In this document: positions 1 through 9,907 of the stretch, piece after piece
How the letters are laid out: the number at the start of each line of letters is the position of its first letter
Numbering within the stretch: position 1 is the stretch's first letter
From: Metaclostridioides mangenotii
GTDB taxonomy: Bacteria; Bacillota; Clostridia; Peptostreptococcales; Peptostreptococcaceae
Assembly: GCF_018917235.1 (NCBI RefSeq)
Contig: NZ_JAHLOF010000004.1
Location: 1-64,000, forward strand
Direction of reading: 5' to 3'
DNA length: 64,000 nt
Position numbers and translations under genes: made by a program
Notes under the pieces: model-generated
What the model was told of the DNA's origin: nothing
Seen by the model: the letters and a program-made list of their open reading frames with translations, nothing else
Databases searched by the model: none

Positions 1-115
1 TAAGATTTCCCACCGCAAGGTTAAGATCCCAGGAAGACTACCTGGTTGATAGGTCAAAGGTGGAAGTGCAGCAATGTATGGAGCTTATTGATACTAATAG
101 ATCGAGGACTTGACC
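1..115 (+). rRNA. 23S rRNA, 3' end (partial)
   Basis: The window opens inside a 23S rRNA gene. The typical 3' terminal segment is visible, ending in GATCGAGGACTTGACC-like sequence near position 115, and a 5S gene follows about 67 bases later. Only the last 115 bases or so are present. The exact mature end is approximate. Confidence 0.93.
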
Positions 116-182
116 TGATTTTTAGATGACTTACTAAAATATATGTGTAGTTTTTAGAGTACTAACTCTAAATTTAAGATTA

Positions 183-299
<117 letters not shown>

Positions 300-331
300 A
301 ATCTTTTTTAGTTTTTGTTTTTATGTGTGGA

Positions 332-1133
332 GGGGTTAATGATTGAATTTAGAACGTATATGATGACGAAATTAGTTCTTGTAGGCTGGCTAAGAAACCG
401 CGCCAGACAACTACAATCACTAACATCGCCCTCATATCCATTCTAAATGCAATCATTAACCCTTCATTAGATTAAGAACTAAAACCTAAAGACTTCTTAC
501 GCTAAAGCAATATATAGGAAAGATCAAAACCTTAATTAATATAAAGAGATTAGTTCTTGTAGGTTGGCTAAGAAACCGCGCCAGACAACTACAATCACAA
601 ACATCGTCATCATATCCATTCAAAATGCAATCATTAACCCTTCATTAGATTAAGAACTAAAACCTAAAGACTTCTTACACTAAAGCTGTGTTTTGGGGAA
701 AGTGAAAGTCATCAAACGTATATGATGACGAAATTAGTTCATGTAGGCTGGCTAAGAAACCGCGCCAGACAGCTACAATCACTAACATCACCCTCATATC
801 CATTCGAAATGCAAACATTAACCCTTCATTAGATTAAGAACTAAAACCTAAAGACTCTTACACTAAAGCTGTGTTTTGTGGAAAGTGAAAGTCATCAAAC
901 GTATATGATGACGAAATTAGTTCATGTAGGTTGGCTATGGAACCGCGCCAGACAGCTAAAATCACTAACATCGCCCTCATATCCTAATGAAGTAATTAGT
1001 TCATGTAGGTTGGCTATCGAACCACGCCAGACATCTACAATCACTAACATTGTCCTTATATCCATTCGAAATGCATTCATTAACCCTTTATTTTAATCAA
1101 GAACTAAATTCTAAGAATTTCCTAAGCTAAAGT
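332..1133. repeat. Five diverged tandem copies of a palindromic repeat
   Basis: Five related units fill the space between the rRNA operon and the first protein gene. The shared ATTAGTTC(A/T)TGTAGG anchor occurs at 371, 549, 733, 916 and 995, giving spacings of 178, 184, 183 and 79, so the fourth unit is truncated. Each core pairs CTGGC with GCCAG around the loop TAAGAAACCGC (less well in the last copies). In unit 1 the symmetry extends to two arms of about 60 bases (333-390 and 402-462), with perfect outer 13-mers GGGTTAATGATTG / CAATCATTAACCC. A shared right tail (TTCATTAGATTAAGAACTAA) follows units 1-3. The units differ by substitutions and small indels, suggesting old tandem duplication. 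No convincing gene lies inside. Confidence 0.85.
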
Positions 1134-1192
1134 TAATCATTTTCTAATTTTGAATCTTCATTTACTTTGACCTATTTAGACTAGCAACCTCA

Positions 1193-1201
1193 TGTTATAA
1201 T
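1193..1201 (+). promoter_or_regulatory. Extended -10 promoter for the helicase/nuclease cluster
   Basis: TGTTATAAT is an extended -10 element (TG, one base, TATAAT) about 30 bases upstream of the first start codon. A TTGACC lies at 1167-1172 but its 23-base spacing is too long for a normal -35, so recognition probably depends on the TG extension. It is likely the main promoter for the run of genes that reaches sbcC. Confidence 0.55.
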
Positions 1202-1230
1202 TAGTAGTATAATAATTAGTGAGGTGAAAA

Positions 1231-3201
1231 ATGAACTACTTACATAATAAAGAAATTAATGGTGAGCAATTACAAAAATATATTGATTTAGTAACTAGGG
1301 AGAACTTAAGATCAAGTAAAGTTATGTTTTTAGTTCCTAGATCAGATCTTGTATATAATTATAAAAATCAATTAAATTTTGATTACAGTGAAGAATTAAA
1401 TATTACTACATATTTAGGATTTATTAAAAAAGAAATTGTTAAATATTGGCCTTTAATACTTGAAAAATGCTCATATATAAAAAAGAAGTGCGTATCTCCC
1501 ACTTTTATTTCAAATAACCTTAGCGAGTATTTATTGGTATCTAAAGTTGATGAAAAGAGAAATCTAGAAGGTTATTTTTCAGATATCACGGCTACTAGTA
1601 GATCGATTGCTAGGAGCATTAAGCTAAACATAGAAAAGGCATCTTATAATCTTATAGATTTAAAGAGTATTGGTGAGAAAGTTTATTCTTCTAAAAAAAA
1701 TAAAGGTTCCATGGAGAGATTTTCTTTTAGTCAGATGGATGAGATTATAGATTATTATATAACTGTTTTATTATCTAATTCTATACTGGATAATGCTTTG
1801 AGTGTATATTTATATAACAATTATCTTTTAAATGACTCTACTTATTTAATTAAATTAAAAGAGATTGCTGATTATTTAGTAGTAGATAGTTTGGAAACGT
1901 GTACTAATGCAGAAGTTGATTTTATTGAATTGATTTCAATATATACTAAGGAAATACATATATTTTTTAATAAAAAGAAGGATTATTCAGTTTTTAATAA
2001 TGTTGATTTAAAATATATTACTGACAAATTGAGATCTAGTAAATTGAATAACGTAAATTCAAACAACATAAATTCAGCGAAATTCGTCAAAAGGATTAGC
2101 TTAGATGACATATGTTCCTTAGATCTAGATATGTATATAGATGATACAAGTCAACTTTATAATCAGATGATAGATACTATTGCCAAAAAGATAGAAGTAC
2201 TTATCAATGAAGGTTATAATACAAAAGATATAGTATTAATTTCACCTATTAACAATACAGTTCTCGATATGAGATTAACTTCAATACTTAATAAAATATC
2301 ATTAAAAGTTGAAAATACTAAATTAGATAGAAAGATAACTGATTACCCATATGCAAATGCTTTACTCGTAGCTGCTTGTTTACTATATAATAAATACGAT
2401 TATATAAATGATGAGGAGTATATTAACTTTATTGAGGTTGTTCTAAATGTAAATCCAATCGTTGCTAGAGATATTTTTAATAACCGCTATATGATAGAAA
2501 ATAGTGATAGACTATATGATAGTGACAGTTTTGATGAAGACAAAGAATACAAAAATTTTAGAGATTATGAAAAAGTTTTTAAATATATAGTAGAAAAAAG
2601 AAACGATGATATTGAAATTTATGAGTTTTTAATTAAATTTTATATAGATAATATGTTGCAGCTTAAGTACGGCAAAGAAAATGTAAAAGTGTGTAAGCAG
2701 ATTGTTCATGAGAGTAAAATATTTACAGATAATATTGATATGTTAGGAATAACAGGTGATAAGAGTAAGGAAGAGATATTTATTGAGGCATTTAAGTTGA
2801 CAACTTACGATTATTACTCAATAATGGATTTAAATGATATAAAAGATGGAGAAAATATACTTTTGACTACTCCGTATACGTATATTTCTGCTAATATTAA
2901 TAGACCAGTACAATTATGGATAGATATCGGTAGTAATCTATGGAGTATGAAGATTGAAAAAGAAATAAGTAATTTGGTTGTACTTCGTAAGTCATTTTCA
3001 GACAATCAAGTATACACAAAAGAAATGGAAGAAGACTACAAAAAATACTATTTGTACAACACTATTTACAACATACTTAGTTCGGCAAAGAGTGTGTATG
3101 CATTTAAAAGTGAGTATTCTGTTAATGGATTTGTACAAGAGAGTAATTTGTATGGCATTTTTATGAAGATACAAAGTGGAAAGGAGGCTAATCTTGAATA
3201 A
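1231..3201 (+). CDS. AddB-like helicase-fold protein without P-loop or nuclease domain
   Basis: A 656-residue protein, first gene of a three-gene module. Its layout resembles the N-terminal two thirds of AddB/RexB: an early hydrophobic strand followed by a VPRSDLVYNY segment where AddB has VPEQYTFE (about residues 33-45), and a later segment with KKIEVLINEGYNTKDIVLIS (about 325-345) where AddB has its conserved IAKDI...KNITV block. Unlike AddB it has no GxxGxGK(S/T) near the N-terminus (the matching stretch reads LHNKEINGEQLQKYID) and it ends before any PD-(D/E)XK domain or cysteine cluster. The ATG follows GTGAGGTG. The 3' end overlaps the next gene by 8 bases, suggesting translational coupling. 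I infer a structural or DNA-scanning subunit; family placement is moderate. Confidence 0.65.
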   Translation: MNYLHNKEINGEQLQKYIDLVTRENLRSSKVMFLVPRSDLVYNYKNQLNFDYSEELNITTYLGFIKKEIVKYWPLILEKCSYIKKKCVSPTFISNNLSEYLLVSKVDEKRNLEGYFSDITATSRSIARSIKLNIEKASYNLIDLKSIGEKVYSSKKNKGSMERFSFSQMDEIIDYYITVLLSNSILDNALSVYLYNNYLLNDSTYLIKLKEIADYLVVDSLETCTNAEVDFIELISIYTKEIHIFFNKKKDYSVFNNVDLKYITDKLRSSKLNNVNSNNINSAKFVKRISLDDICSLDLDMYIDDTSQLYNQMIDTIAKKIEVLINEGYNTKDIVLISPINNTVLDMRLTSILNKISLKVENTKLDRKITDYPYANALLVAACLLYNKYDYINDEEYINFIEVVLNVNPIVARDIFNNRYMIENSDRLYDSDSFDEDKEYKNFRDYEKVFKYIVEKRNDDIEIYEFLIKFYIDNMLQLKYGKENVKVCKQIVHESKIFTDNIDMLGITGDKSKEEIFIEAFKLTTYDYYSIMDLNDIKDGENILLTTPYTYISANINRPVQLWIDIGSNLWSMKIEKEISNLVVLRKSFSDNQVYTKEMEEDYKKYYLYNTIYNILSSAKSVYAFKSEYSVNGFVQESNLYGIFMKIQSGKEANLE

Positions 3202-5434
3202 TATAAATTATAGAGAAGATCAACTTCCAATAATAAATTATGAGTCTGGTACTATGGCGGTGCCAGCGGTTCCCGGAGCAGGCAAAACTTTTATTGTTAC
3301 AAATTTGGTGGCTAAACTACTATTAGAAGGTAAGAATGAAGGTAAAAAAATACTTGTACTAACTTATATGAATAGTGCGGTAAATAACTTTAAAGGCCGA
3401 ATTAAAAAATTACTTGAAGAAGAAAATATAAATGAAATGAATTCTTATGAAGTTATGACTATACATAGTCTTGCAATAAAAATAATCAGAGAAAATCCTG
3501 AAGCTATTATGCTGAATGACGATTTTAATATTGCTGACGACTTACAAAAAAATATAATTCTAACGGAGTGTATAAGTAATTTTAGAGCAAATGGTGGAGA
3601 AAGTAATTTCAGCTGGTTCATTAAAGACCAAAAAGATCTTGAATGGAGACAAAGAACATTAGATTCCTGGCAGGAAGGTTTTTTTGATATTGTAGTAAAT
3701 GCAATAAGTCAGTTAAAGTACAGAGAAATAACACCTGAAGTACTTGGTAATTTGGTTTATAGTAGAGAAGTAGAATTTCTAAAGGTTATATATCCAATAT
3801 ACAGGCAATACGATAAAAAACTAAAGCAAAGCGGTTTACTAGACTATGATGATATTCTTATACTTGCAAATAAGGCACTTCTAAATGATGAAGGCTTGAG
3901 AGCAAAGTTTGAAAACAGATATAAATATATATTTGAAGATGAATGTCAGGATTCGAACGAAATACAGGGTAAAATAATAAGACAGATATCAGAGAGAAAC
4001 AATAATTTGGTTAGAGTTGGGGATGTAAATCAGAGTATAACAGGAACATTTTCTTCTTCAGATCCGAAGTTTTTTAAACAATTTATGAAAGAAGCGGATA
4101 TGTGCTATAAAATGAACATGTCAGGTAGAAGTTCAAAAGATGTTCTTGATTTGGCAAATAGATTAACAGAGTATGTTATAAGTGAGTTTAAACAAGAAGA
4201 ATGTAGGGACGCACTTGAATATATGGATATAAAAACAGTACCTGAAGGAAAGGGGTATAAATCAAACCCTTCACCAGATAATTACAATATCAACGTTAAG
4301 TTTTACAAAACTTGGAAGGAAGAAATTGAAAATACGGTAAGATACGTGAAGGGTATTAACAAGAAATATCCCACTAAAAGTATCGGAGTTTTAGTTCCTT
4401 TTAATAGTCAAGTAACACAAATCGGAGAAGTTATGTCCGAAAATAAAATTGAGTTTGAAGAGCTTGGGCCTAATTCTGCTAAGAAGAGAAAAGTGATCAA
4501 TAAAGTAGCTGCGGTAATTAGTTTTTTACTAAGCAGTAACGATTTAGATAAACTCTTAGATGCAATACAAAAAATTTATCTAGATGCTTACTCTGATGAA
4601 ACTAAAGAAATGTTAATAAATTACATTAAAAACAAGAATTTCAGTGTAGAAGAACTCCTTTATATCAATGTTTTCGATAAATTATCTACTTTAGATTTAG
4701 ATGAAAATCTAATGAACTTGCCTGAAGGTAGCAGTATTTTTGATAAATTTAAAGATGGCTTATTAAAATTAAGAAGTATGTTAGAGTACCCTAGAACCAG
4801 GCTAGATCTTCTAATAATTTTTATAGGTGATAAGATGGATTTGAGTCTAGAGGATGCTGCTATAGTTGATTACATCTCTTTTTATGCTAAATATTTATCA
4901 ACTGAAGATATACATTTTGATTTAAATAATTTATACAGTATCTTAGTAGACCCTAAAAACAGAGTTTTTTCGCACATAATAGATGTAGTTTATGAAATCA
5001 ACGGTTATGAGCCTGAGCCAGGAAGTATAACTATTTGTAATTATCATAAATCGAAAGGTCTAGAGTGGGATTGTGTGTTTTTATTAGGACTTACCGAATT
5101 CAATTTTCCAGACAATATAAATCAAAAATTTCAGGGCGAAAAGTGGTATTTAAAAGAAAAATATAAAAATCCTGTAGCAGTTATAAAGTCTGAAGTCGAT
5201 GAAATATGTGGTAAAAAATATTATGGCGATTATATATATGAAGAAAAAATAAACTTAATAGAAGAGAAAATTAGACTTCTGTACGTTGGAATTACTAGAG
5301 CAAAAGAGATGTTAGTTTTGTCTAGTAGCGTTTATAGAAATGAAAGTGATATAGGTAGAAAAAATAGAGAGCAAGCCCCTTGCGATTACTTAAAAGAATT
5401 AGGGAAGTATATAATTTCCAAAAGAAAAGAGTAA
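3194..5434 (+). CDS. UvrD/AddA-like superfamily 1 DNA helicase
   Basis: A 746-residue SF1A helicase with all the motifs: Q motif around NYREDQLPII (5-14), Walker A AVPGAGKT (25-32), Ia VLTYMNSAV, Ib MTIHSLA, II EDECQDS, III VGDVNQSITG, IV GRSSKDVLDLAN, V NYHKSKGLEWD and VI LLYVGITRAKEM. It should unwind DNA 3'-5' using ATP. No C-terminal nuclease domain is present, unlike AddA. I chose the TTG at 3194 because AAGGAGG (3181-3187) sits 7 bases upstream; an ATG at 3176 would add six residues but has no such site. Translation probably couples to the preceding gene, and the nuclease gene follows 65 bases downstream. Confidence 0.88.
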   Translation: MNNINYREDQLPIINYESGTMAVPAVPGAGKTFIVTNLVAKLLLEGKNEGKKILVLTYMNSAVNNFKGRIKKLLEEENINEMNSYEVMTIHSLAIKIIRENPEAIMLNDDFNIADDLQKNIILTECISNFRANGGESNFSWFIKDQKDLEWRQRTLDSWQEGFFDIVVNAISQLKYREITPEVLGNLVYSREVEFLKVIYPIYRQYDKKLKQSGLLDYDDILILANKALLNDEGLRAKFENRYKYIFEDECQDSNEIQGKIIRQISERNNNLVRVGDVNQSITGTFSSSDPKFFKQFMKEADMCYKMNMSGRSSKDVLDLANRLTEYVISEFKQEECRDALEYMDIKTVPEGKGYKSNPSPDNYNINVKFYKTWKEEIENTVRYVKGINKKYPTKSIGVLVPFNSQVTQIGEVMSENKIEFEELGPNSAKKRKVINKVAAVISFLLSSNDLDKLLDAIQKIYLDAYSDETKEMLINYIKNKNFSVEELLYINVFDKLSTLDLDENLMNLPEGSSIFDKFKDGLLKLRSMLEYPRTRLDLLIIFIGDKMDLSLEDAAIVDYISFYAKYLSTEDIHFDLNNLYSILVDPKNRVFSHIIDVVYEINGYEPEPGSITICNYHKSKGLEWDCVFLLGLTEFNFPDNINQKFQGEKWYLKEKYKNPVAVIKSEVDEICGKKYYGDYIYEEKINLIEEKIRLLYVGITRAKEMLVLSSSVYRNESDIGRKNREQAPCDYLKELGKYIISKRKE

Positions 5435-5499
5435 AAAAAAGTATGTGAATTTTTAGTAGAGATGAATAATATAATATCTAAATTTTAAGGGATGATATA

Positions 5500-6447
5500 A
5501 TGAATAAAAGATTAGAAAATTTTAATTACAGTCAAAACTCAATAAATACTTATAAATCATGTCCTGTAAAGTTTAAGTATAAGTATATTGATAAAATAAA
5601 TTGGATGAAAGATGATATTGAAAGTAGAGGCTATTACGATAGTTTAAAAAAAGGCCTTGACTTTCATTTATTATGTGAGAGGTATTTCAACTCTATACCA
5701 GTAGGAATTGATCAAATTAATAATGATGATAAAAATAAATTTACAAAATGGTTAGATAAAATTAAACACGATATTCCTATAGTAGAAAATAAAAAATATT
5801 TAACGGAGTATGAGATTAGCCTTAATTTGAACGGAAACCATATAAAGGCAAAATACGATCTTATTGTACTTGGAAATAACTCTATTGAAATTTGGGACTG
5901 GAAAACAGAAGCAAGAAAAATTAACTTTAAAAACGTTGAAAGTAGGGTACAAACAATAGTATATTTGTTTTTAGCAAAAGAGGTTATACCAAGGCTTTTC
6001 AATATAGAAGTTGATTATGAAAATATTAAAATGATTTATTATCAACCTGAATTTGAAAATACAAAAATAAGTATATCATACAGTGAAGAGAAACATAAAT
6101 TGTTTAGAACTTTTATTGAACACTATGTAGATATAATTAAAAGAACAGATTTCGACGATGGTAAATTTATAGAAAGTGAAGTATACAAAAATAATTCAAT
6201 AGATCAAAGTTTAAAGATAAATGCGGAAGTAGTGGAAGATGATAATATACAAAAAACAGAAGAAATAGTGTATAATAATATAGAACATATGTGCTGCAAT
6301 GATTTATCAATTAATAATGAAGAAATGTTAGACAATATAAAATTAACAAAGAATAAAAAACATTGTAATTACTGTGAATTCAATAAATTGTGCAATAATT
6401 TAGATGTGGATTTTGATATTTTGGAGAGTGAGGTTTATGGCACTTAG
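5500..6447 (+). CDS. Stand-alone PD-(D/E)XK nuclease with Fe-S cysteine cluster (AddB-type)
   Basis: A 315-residue protein resembling the C-terminal nuclease domain of AddB or Cas4 as a free polypeptide. Visible features are an N-terminal cysteine (C21, in YKSCPVKFKYKYID), an HLLCERYF motif supplying the early His, the catalytic KYDLIVLG...EIWDWKTE block, a downstream Q-x3-Y helix (RVQTIVYLF), and a terminal CNYCEFNKLC (C289, C292, C298). The C-Xn-C-X2-C-X5-C pattern is that of nucleases that bind a 4Fe-4S cluster. With the two preceding genes it would rebuild a helicase plus nuclease machine. Its end overlaps addB by 11 bases. Nuclease class is confident; the complex is inference. Confidence 0.85.
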   Translation: MNKRLENFNYSQNSINTYKSCPVKFKYKYIDKINWMKDDIESRGYYDSLKKGLDFHLLCERYFNSIPVGIDQINNDDKNKFTKWLDKIKHDIPIVENKKYLTEYEISLNLNGNHIKAKYDLIVLGNNSIEIWDWKTEARKINFKNVESRVQTIVYLFLAKEVIPRLFNIEVDYENIKMIYYQPEFENTKISISYSEEKHKLFRTFIEHYVDIIKRTDFDDGKFIESEVYKNNSIDQSLKINAEVVEDDNIQKTEEIVYNNIEHMCCNDLSINNEEMLDNIKLTKNKKHCNYCEFNKLCNNLDVDFDILESEVYGT

Positions 6448-9400
6448 ATTTATTTTAGGACGTGGTGGGGCAGGTAAATCTTCATATATACTTGAGAACA
6501 TAAAAAATCAAGTAAAGTCTAATGAAAAGACCCCAATTTTAATTATTGTTCCTGAGCAATATACATTTGAAATAGAAAAAAGAGTAAGTGAAATGTATTT
6601 AGGAGTGGAAAAGGATAAATATCTTAGAACTAGAGTACTTAGCTTTAATACATTGAGTAAAATTATTTTTTCTCAGGTTGGTGGGCTTGCTGATGTAAAT
6701 ATAAATTCTAGCGGAAAAGCCATGATCACTTACAAGGCAGTTGAAAGTGTATCAGAAGAGTTAAAAGTTTTTTCTAAATCATTTACTCAACCTGGATTTA
6801 TAACATCTATAACAGACACTATATCTGAACTAAAACAGTATAATTTGTCATATGATAAATTAAATGAGATATCTGATAGATTAGACAATGAGATGTTAAG
6901 TATGAAACTTAAGGATATAAGCATGATATACGAATCATTTGATAAAAGCTTACACGAAAAATATGTTGATTCACAAGATATATTAGATTCTTTAACAAAA
7001 AAAATTTCTTTATCAAACTATTTAGATGGTGCTGTTGTTTACATAGATGAATTTACTGGGTTTACACCAAAACAATACAATATTATTAAGGAAATTACAA
7101 ATAAAGCAAGAGAAGTAAATTTGTCTCTTACCATCGATAGTGTAGACGATATTAATTTTAGAAAAATGGATGTATTTTCTAGAACAAAATATACATACAA
7201 TAAAATAATGAAGATGTGTAAAGATGAAGGTATTAAAGTTCTTAATCCTGTAAATCTAAATGAAGAACAAATCAGGAGATTTAATGGAAATAAAGAATTG
7301 ATCCATTTAGAGAAAAACTACAGCTTTTATCCATATAAAGTATACAATGACAAAACAAATAATATAGAAATAAGAGAATTTAACAATCTATATCAAGAAA
7401 TAGAAGAAATTGCTAAAGACATAACCCTGTTAGCTAGAGATAAAGGTGTGAGGTATAAAAATATTACTGTAGCAACAAGAGACTTAAATCGATATAATTT
7501 TTTAGTACAATCTATTTTTAGTGAGTATGAGATACCATATTTTATAGATGAAAAAAGAGAAGCTAAGAGCAACCCAATTATTGTACTTATTATCTCAATT
7601 TTAGAGATGAAGAGTAAAGGGTATAGATATGATACTATGTTTAGATATTTAAAGAGTGGTCTTTTAGGATTTTGCGATGATGATATAAGTTTAATCGAAA
7701 ATTACGTACTTGCCAATGGTATTAAAGGTAAAAAGTGGTTTGAAGAAAAGTGGAATTATCGTATTAGTCAGAACTATTCGAATGCTGAGAGCGAGTATGA
7801 AATTAATCTAAAATTAAGAATTAATGAAATAAAAGATAGAATCATAAAGCCGATTTCAAAATTTAATAATAAATTAAAAAGGAGAAACAAAGTATCAGAA
7901 ATATGTAAATATATATATGAGTTTTTATTAGATATAGAACTTCCGGAAACTCTTGAAAACTTAATAACAGAATTTAAGTTATACGGTGATTTAGATAGAG
8001 CTAATCAGTATTCTCAGATTTGGGATATCGTAATAGATATGTTAGACCAAATGGTAGAACTTCTTGGAAATGAATATATATCCTTAGATAGATTTACTAA
8101 GCTTTTAAATTTGGGTTTTGAAGAAAATGAGCTCGGTCTTGTTCCTCCAAGTATTGATCAGGTACTGGTTAGTAGCGTTGACAGAATGAAAAATCCGGAT
8201 ACAAGATATTTGTATTTAGTTGGTACTACTGATGGAGTATTTCCAATGATAGCTAAAGACGATGGATTGCTAAATGATAAAGATAGATATTTACTTGAAG
8301 AAAAGGGAATTGAAGTGGATATAGACAGTAAAACTAAAACTTATGAAGAGCAGTTTTTGATATATAAAGCTATTACATCAAGTAAAGAAAATTTAATAGT
8401 AACTTATCCAATATCAGATCATGAGGGTAAGACATTAAGACCATCATCAATAATCTCAAGATTAAAGAAAATATTTCCTAATATAAAATATACAAGCAAT
8501 TTGGTAAATATACCTGATAACACGGATGAAAGTATTTTGCACAAAATTACAGCTAAAAAACCGACATATAATGATATGATAAATGCCTTTAAATATTACG
8601 ATGTAAATGATTATAACAAAGAAGAATTAAATAGTATTTGGTTAGATGTATATAGTTATTTTTTAAAAGACAATCAGTATGAAACAATAACTAATAACCT
8701 AATAAAAGGTCTTAGGTATACAAATCGTCTAAATAGAATTGAAGAAAAGAAGATAAAAAAGCTTTATCAAAGCAATTTGCTAAGTGTATCTAGGTTGGAA
8801 AAGTATTCTGAATGCCCATTTTCGTATTTTATTCAATACGGTCTAAAGGCTAATGAAAGAAGAGAGTACGATTTCACCCCTCCTGATCTTGGAATATTTG
8901 TCCACAATATTCTTGAAATATTTTCAAAAGAATTATCCAAAGATAGATTAAGTTGGAGGGAAATTGATGATCGCTATATTCATGAAAAAGTGTCAATTAT
9001 TGTAGATGAGATGGTGAAAGTAATACCCGGATATATATTAAACAGTTCAGCTAGATATAAATACTTAGCTTTTAGGCTAAAGAAGATGGTAACAAATGCA
9101 ATAAATATTATAAGTCATCACATTAAAAATGGTTCATTTGAACCATCTGACTACGAAGTACAATTTGGTTTGGATAGCAAATATCCACCTATAAAAATAG
9201 TCTTAGAAAATGGTGAAGAAATTAACCTAATAGGTCAAATAGATAGAATAGATGAATTAGAAAAAGGGGATGAAAAGTATATTAGGATAATAGATTATAA
9301 GTCTGGGACAAAGTCTATGAGTTTAACAGATGTTTACTACGGGCTTCAGCTCCAACTTATGGTGTATTTAGATGCAATATTAGAGAGCAAAAATTCGAAT

Positions 9401-9907
9401 GATTGTAATTTGAAACCTGCAGCAATAATGTACTTTAAGATAGACGATCCAATAGCTAGTTTTAATGAAAATAAGGATGATGCAGAGATTAAAGATGCTA
9501 TTCTAAAAGAACTTCGAATGAAGGGCCTTCTTATAAAAGACAGTGATGTAATAAAAGAAATGGATAAAAATTTACAGGGAGAAGGTAGAAAAACATCCCT
9601 CATCGTGCCAGTTTCAGTTAATAAGGATGGTAATTTGAGCAAGGGAACTTCATTAATAGGTTATGAAGAATTCGATGTAATTAGGGCATATGTAAAAAAC
9701 ACTATAGTAGAAATTTGTGAAAATCTGATGGGTGGAAATATAGATATATCGCCTTACAAACATAACAATTCTACGTCTTGTGATTTTTGTAAGTTTTCTG
9801 CAATCTGTCAATTTGATACTACTCTAAAAGACAATAAATATAAAATAATAAATAAAAAATCTAATGAAGAGATTATTCAAATGATGAAAGGAGATATTGA
9901 AAGATGA
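6437..9907 (+). CDS. addB: ATP-dependent helicase/deoxyribonuclease subunit B (AddB)
   Basis: A 1156-residue AddB, one half of the AddAB complex that resects double-strand breaks for RecA loading. Walker A GRGGAGKSS is at residues 8-16. The C-terminal nuclease contains GQIDRID...RIIDYKSGT, and the Fe-S cysteines fall at C793, C1115, C1118 and C1124 (CPFSYF, then CDFCKFSAIC). Length fits the family (about 1150). The ATG at 6437 follows GGAGAGTGAGG and begins MALRFILGRGG; an in-frame start at 6404 would add 11 residues but is unlikely. It overlaps the upstream nuclease gene by 11 bases and addA by 4 (ATGA). Confidence 0.96.
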   Translation: MALRFILGRGGAGKSSYILENIKNQVKSNEKTPILIIVPEQYTFEIEKRVSEMYLGVEKDKYLRTRVLSFNTLSKIIFSQVGGLADVNINSSGKAMITYKAVESVSEELKVFSKSFTQPGFITSITDTISELKQYNLSYDKLNEISDRLDNEMLSMKLKDISMIYESFDKSLHEKYVDSQDILDSLTKKISLSNYLDGAVVYIDEFTGFTPKQYNIIKEITNKAREVNLSLTIDSVDDINFRKMDVFSRTKYTYNKIMKMCKDEGIKVLNPVNLNEEQIRRFNGNKELIHLEKNYSFYPYKVYNDKTNNIEIREFNNLYQEIEEIAKDITLLARDKGVRYKNITVATRDLNRYNFLVQSIFSEYEIPYFIDEKREAKSNPIIVLIISILEMKSKGYRYDTMFRYLKSGLLGFCDDDISLIENYVLANGIKGKKWFEEKWNYRISQNYSNAESEYEINLKLRINEIKDRIIKPISKFNNKLKRRNKVSEICKYIYEFLLDIELPETLENLITEFKLYGDLDRANQYSQIWDIVIDMLDQMVELLGNEYISLDRFTKLLNLGFEENELGLVPPSIDQVLVSSVDRMKNPDTRYLYLVGTTDGVFPMIAKDDGLLNDKDRYLLEEKGIEVDIDSKTKTYEEQFLIYKAITSSKENLIVTYPISDHEGKTLRPSSIISRLKKIFPNIKYTSNLVNIPDNTDESILHKITAKKPTYNDMINAFKYYDVNDYNKEELNSIWLDVYSYFLKDNQYETITNNLIKGLRYTNRLNRIEEKKIKKLYQSNLLSVSRLEKYSECPFSYFIQYGLKANERREYDFTPPDLGIFVHNILEIFSKELSKDRLSWREIDDRYIHEKVSIIVDEMVKVIPGYILNSSARYKYLAFRLKKMVTNAINIISHHIKNGSFEPSDYEVQFGLDSKYPPIKIVLENGEEINLIGQIDRIDELEKGDEKYIRIIDYKSGTKSMSLTDVYYGLQLQLMVYLDAILESKNSNDCNLKPAAIMYFKIDDPIASFNENKDDAEIKDAILKELRMKGLLIKDSDVIKEMDKNLQGEGRKTSLIVPVSVNKDGNLSKGTSLIGYEEFDVIRAYVKNTIVEICENLMGGNIDISPYKHNNSTSCDFCKFSAICQFDTTLKDNKYKIINKKSNEEIIQMMKGDIER

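Noticed and set aside
878..1096. A 72-codon open frame in the repeat array
   Set aside because: It runs across two repeat units, has no ribosome site and codes for nothing protein-like; the repeats explain it.
353..1133. CRISPR array
   Set aside because: The units are about 180 bases, diverged from each other along their whole length, with no constant short repeat or unique spacers and no cas genes.
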